11,400 bases of DNA, from positions 1 to 11,400 of the forward strand of contig CAMTZV010000005.1 of the NCBI GenBank assembly GCA_947086625.1. The letters run 5' to 3'. The position numbers and the translations under genes were made by a program. Shown piece by piece: positions 7,970 through 11,400 of this stretch (its first letter is position 1; each line of letters begins with the position of its first letter). This DNA comes from an uncultured bacterium. GTDB lineage: Bacteria; Bacillota; Clostridia; Lachnospirales; Lachnospiraceae. The notes under the pieces are model-generated. The model had not been told where the DNA came from. It was given only the letters and a program-made list of their open reading frames with translations, and made no database searches.

Positions 7970-9418
7970 ATGAAAGTAAATCAGAACATATCAGCAGTCA
8001 TTTCAAATGCACAGCTCCACCGGACGGAGGATAAGCTGACCGCTTCGATCGAGCGGCTCTCCTCGGGCTTTAAGCTCAACAAGGCGAAGGATAATCCGGC
8101 GGGTATGGCTATCAGTAACAAGATGCGCGCGCAGATCAACGCGCTCGACCAGTCGAGCAGCAATGCGGCGGACGGCACGAGCGTCTTACAGACTGCGGAC
8201 GGCGCGTTGAATGAGACGCATTCCATGCTGCAGCGCATGCGTGAGCTGGCGGTACAGGCTGCAAATGACACGATGACCGAGGACGATAAAAAAGCGTGCC
8301 AGGACGAGGTAGAAAAGCTTCAGGAGGAGGTAGACCGCATCGCGCGGGATACGGAGTTCAACGGAAAGCGGCTGCTGGACGGCTCGCAGGACTACCGGAT
8401 GTTCCCGAGCGTCGACGGCAATCTCGCAGGGACCTACATCCGTAACTTCCAGACGTCGGATGAGGTGACGCCGCAAAATTATGCGCTGCAGATTCAGAAC
8501 CTTCCGCAGAAGGCGAGCATGTCGGTTTCTGTTCCGGCAAATACGGCGTGCAAGTTGGACATTAACGGCGCGAAGATTGAGATCAAGGCGACGGATACCG
8601 CGGACGACATTTATACGAAGCTCAAGGAAAAGGGTGAGCTTGCGGGCGTGAAGGTGATGCCCGGCACGAATCCGAACGAGTATGTCATGGAGACGTTCGA
8701 GTACGGAAGCCGCGCGACGATCGACTGCAAGAAAGACGGCGCGCCCGTAACGGGTTCTCCGGCAAGCGGCGTGGACACGGGAATCAATATTTTAAGGATC
8801 GGAGATCCGAAGTTGGATGTGGCCGGGACTCCTGTGACGCCGGCGGCAACGTACAACGAGGGTTTTGCGGGGACGGCGACCTATCTGTCCGACGGCAAGA
8901 AGGTGACGATCAAGGACTTAAACGGCTTTGAGATGGTTTTCGAGGTTGATCCCGAGCTGGACGCAAACAATGTATTTGGGAATCATAAGCCTCCCGTAAC
9001 GGTTGATCTGGAGATGACAAACCTCGGGAGCATGACGCTTCAGGTGGGCGCGCATGAGAACCAGATCGTCGATGTACGCATTCCGGCGGCGGACTGCGAG
9101 GCGCTTTTTATCAGCGATTTAAACGTTGTGAGAAACGGCGGTGCGGATCTTGCCATGGCGGATCTCGACGACGCCATCGCGCAGGTCAGCGCTACCCGCT
9201 CGCGTATCGGTGCATATCAGAACCGTCTGGACTATGCGGTCAAGAGCCTTGACGGAACCGTGGAAAACATGGAGTCGGCGATTTCGCGCATCATGGATAC
9301 GGATATGGCGGAGGAAATGTCTACCTATTCCAACATGAACGTGTTAGATCAGGCAGCGATCTCCGTATTGACGCAGGCAAACGACATGCCGCAGCAGATC
9401 TTACAGCTTTTGCAGTGA
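7970..9418 (+). CDS. fliC: Flagellin
   Basis: This is the filament subunit, exported by the flagellar type III apparatus and polymerised outside the cell. AGAGGTG lies 5 nt before the ATG. Of 482 residues, ~1-140 are the conserved N-terminal D0/D1 helices (SGFKLNKAKDNPAGMAI) and ~394-482 are the C-terminal D1/D0 helices, ending PQQILQLLQ. The TLR5-recognition stretch LQRMRELAVQ is intact, with Q88, R89, E92 and L93 at the positions equivalent to Salmonella Q89, R90, E93 and L94. The central ~250 residues form a beta-rich variable domain containing a DDIYTKLKEKG segment and an EYGS motif. It carries four cysteines (110, 194, 253, 376), unusual for flagellins. It is followed by fliS after 141 bp with no T-run terminator, so read-through into fliS is likely. 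The symbol could equally be hag. Confidence 0.96.
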   Translation: MKVNQNISAVISNAQLHRTEDKLTASIERLSSGFKLNKAKDNPAGMAISNKMRAQINALDQSSSNAADGTSVLQTADGALNETHSMLQRMRELAVQAANDTMTEDDKKACQDEVEKLQEEVDRIARDTEFNGKRLLDGSQDYRMFPSVDGNLAGTYIRNFQTSDEVTPQNYALQIQNLPQKASMSVSVPANTACKLDINGAKIEIKATDTADDIYTKLKEKGELAGVKVMPGTNPNEYVMETFEYGSRATIDCKKDGAPVTGSPASGVDTGINILRIGDPKLDVAGTPVTPAATYNEGFAGTATYLSDGKKVTIKDLNGFEMVFEVDPELDANNVFGNHKPPVTVDLEMTNLGSMTLQVGAHENQIVDVRIPAADCEALFISDLNVVRNGGADLAMADLDDAIAQVSATRSRIGAYQNRLDYAVKSLDGTVENMESAISRIMDTDMAEEMSTYSNMNVLDQAAISVLTQANDMPQQILQLLQ

Positions 9419-9559
9419 TGCTTTTGGTGACAGTTCGGCCATCGGCTGTAAGGCGGGCAAATTACAGGAACCGAACAAAGCGCCAGCGTTTTGATTCGTT
9501 TCCTGCGCCGGATGTACGCCGGGTTTGCATTCGGGTATCGACATACGGAGGCTTATAGT

Positions 9560-10036
9560 ATGACAGACGAAAAGAAAAAGGAGTTTACCCGCAGGCTGAC
9601 GCAGTGTAATTCCAGCGAAATGATTGTAATCGAGTACGATATCTTTTTTTCGTATCTGGATGATGCGCTGGAAGCATTCGAGCTGGGCGGGGAGCCCTTT
9701 AAGCAGGCAATCCGTCATGCGGATGCCGTGCTGAAAAACCTGCAGGACTCGCTGAATTTCAAATACGAGCTGGCAAACGAGCTGTATCCGCTGTACAACT
9801 ACAGCCGCAGACAGCTTGCGCTGGCACAGGCGGCACACAAGAAAAAGCCGATCTCCAATGCGCGCAATGTGATGAACAAGCTCTACGATGCCTTCTCTCA
9901 GATCGCGAAGGAAGACACCTCAGAGCCTGTCATGAGAAATACGCAGACGGTATATGCAGGTTATACCTATGGAAGAAATTGTTTAAACGAAGCGGCGTTT
10001 GACGAGGCGGGAAGCAGCCGGGGCTTTCTGGCTTAG
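9560..10036 (+). CDS. fliS: Flagellar secretion chaperone FliS
   Basis: FliS binds the C-terminal helix of flagellin in the cytoplasm, prevents premature polymerisation and helps export. The start at 9560 is set by GGAGG (9547-9551), 8 nt upstream. The product has 158 residues. Residues ~20-115 are the four-helix FliS core, with IVIEYDIFFSYLDDALEAF near the start and LQDSLNFKYELANELYPLYNY in the middle, the latter corresponding to the family's SLD...LYDYM region. The C-terminal ~33 residues form an extra tail beyond the usual ~125-135 residue length. The tail carries VYAGYTYGR (131-139) and ends SSRGFLA; I recall similar tails in Lachnospiraceae FliS proteins. Its place right after flagellin supports the call. 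Divergence from Bacillus FliS is the main uncertainty. Confidence 0.85.
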   Translation: MTDEKKKEFTRRLTQCNSSEMIVIEYDIFFSYLDDALEAFELGGEPFKQAIRHADAVLKNLQDSLNFKYELANELYPLYNYSRRQLALAQAAHKKKPISNARNVMNKLYDAFSQIAKEDTSEPVMRNTQTVYAGYTYGRNCLNEAAFDEAGSSRGFLA

Positions 10037-10055
10037 CACAGGCCATATGCATCCG

Positions 10056-10274
10056 CTACTGATATTCCTTTACGGAATTGAGCAGGAAGCGATATCTTAA
10101 CTGTGCCGAGTTGAGCTGATAGATGTACGCGTCGATCAGATCCGGGTCCGTCACGTTTGAAAACGCGGCATATACATGATCCAATTCTTTTTTGGTACGC
10201 GCCAGATCGTCCAGCAGGACGGTATAGCGCGTATCTTTCTTTTCATTCTGCGGCTGATGAAATAGATGAAGCAT
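10056..10274 (-). CDS. YaaL-like DUF2508 protein
   Basis: A 72-residue cytoplasmic protein of unknown function. The start at 10274 is chosen because AGGA on the minus strand (10287-10284) lies 9 nt upstream; an in-frame ATG at 10316 would precede that site and overlap the promoter. After a short variable N-terminus, the core (LLDDLARTKKELDHVYAAF, then DPDLIDAYIY and LRYRFLLNSVKEY) fits the DUF2508/YaaL helical pattern. The call is strengthened by the neighbouring bofA-family gene, since yaaL and bofA are adjacent in Bacillus subtilis. Unlike that arrangement, the two are divergent here. It converges on fliS with only 19 bp between the stop codons and no clear terminator, so the two transcripts probably overlap. 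Confidence 0.75.
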   Translation of the reverse strand: MLHLFHQPQNEKKDTRYTVLLDDLARTKKELDHVYAAFSNVTDPDLIDAYIYQLNSAQLRYRFLLNSVKEYQ

Positions 10275-10305
10275 ATCGTCACGTCCTTTTTTTATTCTTA
10301 CTTCC

Positions 10306-10334
10306 ATTATAAGCAAGTGCCTGGCAACTTATAC
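10306..10334 (-). promoter_or_regulatory. Promoter of the YaaL-like gene
   Basis: On the minus strand a perfect -10 TATAAT occupies 10311-10306. Seventeen bases upstream, GTATAA (10334-10329) is a poor -35. The transcript would begin near 10299, about 25 nt before the chosen start codon, leaving room for the ribosome binding site. Confidence rests on the -10 and the spacing to the gene. Confidence 0.5.
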
Positions 10335-10345
10335 AAAAACAGGCA
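10318..10345. promoter_or_regulatory. Inverted repeat between divergent genes (possible operator)
   Basis: TGCCTG (10318-10323) and CAGGCA (10340-10345) are exact inverted half-sites with starts 22 bp apart, about two helical turns. They lie between the divergent YaaL-like and bofA-family genes. The first half-site falls in the -35/-10 spacer of the minus-strand promoter. This is the geometry of a dimer-binding operator, but a 6-bp pair can occur by chance. Confidence 0.3.
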
Positions 10346-10396
10346 TATTTTACAAAATTCGGAGTAAATTGGTACAAAGAGAGCAAGGAGGTTTCG

Positions 10397-10669
10397 ATGG
10401 ATACTTCAACCGGGATGCTCGTGATCGTCGCTGCCTGTGTGGCGGTACTGATTATCGGCGTATTACGCCGTAAAGCCGCGTTCCTACTGCATTTTTTTGT
10501 CCGGATGCTGGTGGGTGCCGTTGCGATCTACTTCACAAACGGATGGCTTTCTGCCGCAGGGATCGGACTGGCAGTCGGCTTGAATCTCCTGAATCTGTGC
10601 ATAGTAGGGGGTCTTGGCATAGGGGGCTTCGGGATGCTCTACGCGATCGTGCTGTACATGAGCCTGTAG
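10397..10669 (+). CDS. bofA: BofA-family membrane protein (pro-sigma-K processing inhibitor family)
   Basis: A 90-residue hydrophobic protein with a strong ribosome binding site AAGGAGGT (10385-10392), 4 nt before the ATG. Membrane segments are likely at ~7-23, ~28-48 and ~55-88. The C-terminal half (VGLNLLNLCIVGGLGIGG, then FGMLYAIVLY) matches the BofA pattern of a conserved Asn followed by a Gly-rich membrane stretch. The usual LGxPG proline is replaced by glycine (LGIGG). In Bacillus BofA holds the SpoIVFB protease inactive in the outer forespore membrane until sigma-K is needed. Many Clostridia keep bofA-like genes without that pathway, so the exact role here is uncertain. The gene lies next to the YaaL-like gene, as in Bacillus, but divergent. 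Its stop codon is inside a long palindrome. Confidence 0.75.
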   Translation: MDTSTGMLVIVAACVAVLIIGVLRRKAAFLLHFFVRMLVGAVAIYFTNGWLSAAGIGLAVGLNLLNLCIVGGLGIGGFGMLYAIVLYMSL

Positions 10670-10701
10670 TATTGCGAAAAATTTTTTTTTCGCGATACTA
10701 C
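10666..10701. repeat. 36-bp palindrome with A5/T5 core overlapping the bofA stop
   Basis: GTAGTATTGCGAAAAA (10666-10681) pairs with TTTTTCGCGATACTAC (10686-10701) over 16 positions with one T-G wobble and a four-T loop. The T-run lies inside the structure rather than after a GC stem, so it is not a textbook terminator. It starts one base before the bofA stop codon and ends 2 bp before the -35 of the next promoter. It could act as an RNA 3'-end hairpin for bofA, an unusual terminator, or a DNA operator. Confidence 0.8.
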
Positions 10702-10702
10702 A

Positions 10703-10731
10703 TGGACAAAGCACATGCTTCCGGCTATAAT
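10703..10731 (+). promoter_or_regulatory. Strong sigma-A-type promoter
   Basis: TGGACA (10703-10708, 5 of 6 consensus) is 17 bp from a perfect TATAAT (10726-10731). Transcription should start near 10738 and run into the MinD/CpaE-like gene, giving a leader of about 150 nt. The palindrome ends immediately upstream of the -35. Confidence 0.75.
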
Positions 10732-10760
10732 CTTCTTACAATCTATCTGATCTGTTTGCA

Positions 10761-10799
10761 AAGAAGTTTCAAAGAAGAAGTTTTAAAAAAAGAAGTTTC
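10761..10799 (+). repeat. Three copies of AAGAAGTTTY at 14-15 bp spacing
   Basis: AAGAAGTTTC (10761-10770), AAGAAGTTTT (10775-10784) and AAGAAGTTTC (10790-10799) are separated by A-rich spacers, just downstream of the predicted transcription start. They may be binding iterons, slippage products, or part of an unstructured leader. Confidence 0.6.
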
Positions 10800-10887
10800 A
10801 AAAAAGATCTGGTTTTTCAAATCTCATGAATGATTTCCAAACGTAACAACGGCGATTCCGAAACAAAAGACAAAGGGGGCGAAGATA

Positions 10888-11400
10888 ATACAGACGAGGC
10901 TTGCAATTTTAGACGAGGAGATCGGGACAGGGCTTGCCGCCTACCTGCTTATGCGCCGGTCGGGCTTACAGCCTGTGCTGTGCCGGGATTGGGAGGAGCT
11001 GCGCGGCACAAAATCTGCGCTGGCGTTAGTCGGAGAAGGCTTCTGGGAGGAAGAGCAGGCGGCGCTTGCAAAGGAGGAGGGAATGTATGCCGTGCGGCTG
11101 GGCGAGGCATTTATCTGTCCGTATCAGCCGGCGGACTGTCTGCTGAGAGAGGTGTACGCGTTTGCCATGGAGCAGCGATGCTACATCCCGGGCGCGTTTC
11201 ACGCGCTCTATGGGAAAGAGGCGACGGCGGTCTGTTCCCCGCATGGCTACGACCTTCAGACGGGATTTGCCGTTACATACGCCCTGATTCGCGCGGAAAA
11301 AAAGCGCACGCTTTATTTGGATTTCAGCTACTACAGCGGATTTTTTGAGGCGGCCAAAAGGGATGTGGGGGATCTGATTTTTGAGATGCACAGGGAGAAT
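10888..11400 (+). CDS. MinD/CpaE-like protein with degenerate P-loop, non-canonical start, 3' partial
   Basis: A continuous frame runs from after the TGA at 10831 to the right edge without a stop and with natural-looking composition. No ATG, GTG or TTG occurs in it until the ATG at 10951, which would remove the first strand (RLAILDEE). A good ribosome binding site, AAGGGGG (10873-10879), is followed by two ATA codons at 10885 and 10888; ATA at 10888 (8 nt spacing) is taken as the tentative start. Alternatively, loss of one G from the 10875-10879 run would join the frame to an ATG at 10830. Counting from 10888, residues ~112-171 look like a MinD/CpaE ATPase start: SPHGYDLQT (117-125) where SPKGGxGKT is expected, then RTLYLDFSYYSGFF. 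Both P-loop lysines are absent, so nucleotide hydrolysis is doubtful. Related Lachnospiraceae proteins with similarly altered loops are recalled but unverified. The function is unknown. Confidence 0.65.
   Translation, partial: MQTRLAILDEEIGTGLAAYLLMRRSGLQPVLCRDWEELRGTKSALALVGEGFWEEEQAALAKEEGMYAVRLGEAFICPYQPADCLLREVYAFAMEQRCYIPGAFHALYGKEATAVCSPHGYDLQTGFAVTYALIRAEKKRTLYLDFSYYSGFFEAAKRDVGDLIFEMHREN

Noticed and set aside
9430..9449. Hairpin ACAGTT/GGCTGT after the flagellin stop
   Set aside because: Contains two G-U pairs and has no T-run, so not a terminator; possibly chance.
10372..10378. Promoter TTTACA-N18-TACAAA for the bofA-family gene
   Set aside because: The start point would fall on the ribosome binding site, leaving almost no leader, and the -10 matches only 4 of 6.
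10830..11348. Frame starting ATG at 10830 and running 172 codons
   Set aside because: Beyond about 10880 it is Arg/Gly/Ala-rich and out of frame with the sensible MinD/CpaE-like protein. It may supply the start only if a frameshift exists.

Overview
The window looks like chromosome of a motile, spore-former-related member of the Clostridia, most likely Lachnospiraceae. This rests on the flagellin, FliS and YaaL/BofA types, strong Gram-positive Shine-Dalgarno sites, a sigma-D-like -10 box ahead of flagellin, and GC-rich third codon positions with AT-rich intergenic DNA. I cannot name a genus. No tRNA, rRNA, CRISPR array or insertion sequence is visible.

Layout. (1) Positions 1-4620 hold a tight two-gene unit: a large TPR/coiled-coil/AAA-like protein with a degenerate ATPase site, then glycogen branching enzyme (GlgB), closed by an intrinsic terminator. 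(2) Positions 4621-10036 are a flagellar block: a 1024-residue protein with repeated helical motifs and a FliK-like C-terminus, then flagellin, then the flagellin export chaperone FliS. Flagellin has its own sigma-28/sigma-D-type -10 box and a structured leader of about 136 nt. The leader carries a near-consensus CsrA-type site (ACA-GGGAG-UGU on a CCGGC/GCCGG stem) and a second hairpin covering much of the Shine-Dalgarno. (3) Positions 10056-10669 hold a YaaL/DUF2508 gene and a bofA-family gene, neighbours as in the Bacillus recR-yaaL-bofA cluster but here divergent, with an inverted repeat between them. (4) From 10666 to the right edge come a long palindrome overlapping the bofA stop, a near-consensus sigma-A promoter, a threefold 14-15 bp repeat, and an incomplete MinD/CpaE-like gene with no ATG/GTG/TTG start and a degenerate P-loop.

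The flagellar block reads as a late-flagellar module in which flagellin and its chaperone sit together and flagellin translation is probably controlled through its leader. The best candidates for undescribed biology are that leader, the giant FliK-like repeat protein, and the two proteins with NTPase-type folds whose catalytic motifs are altered. All family calls come from reading the translated sequence; no search was run.
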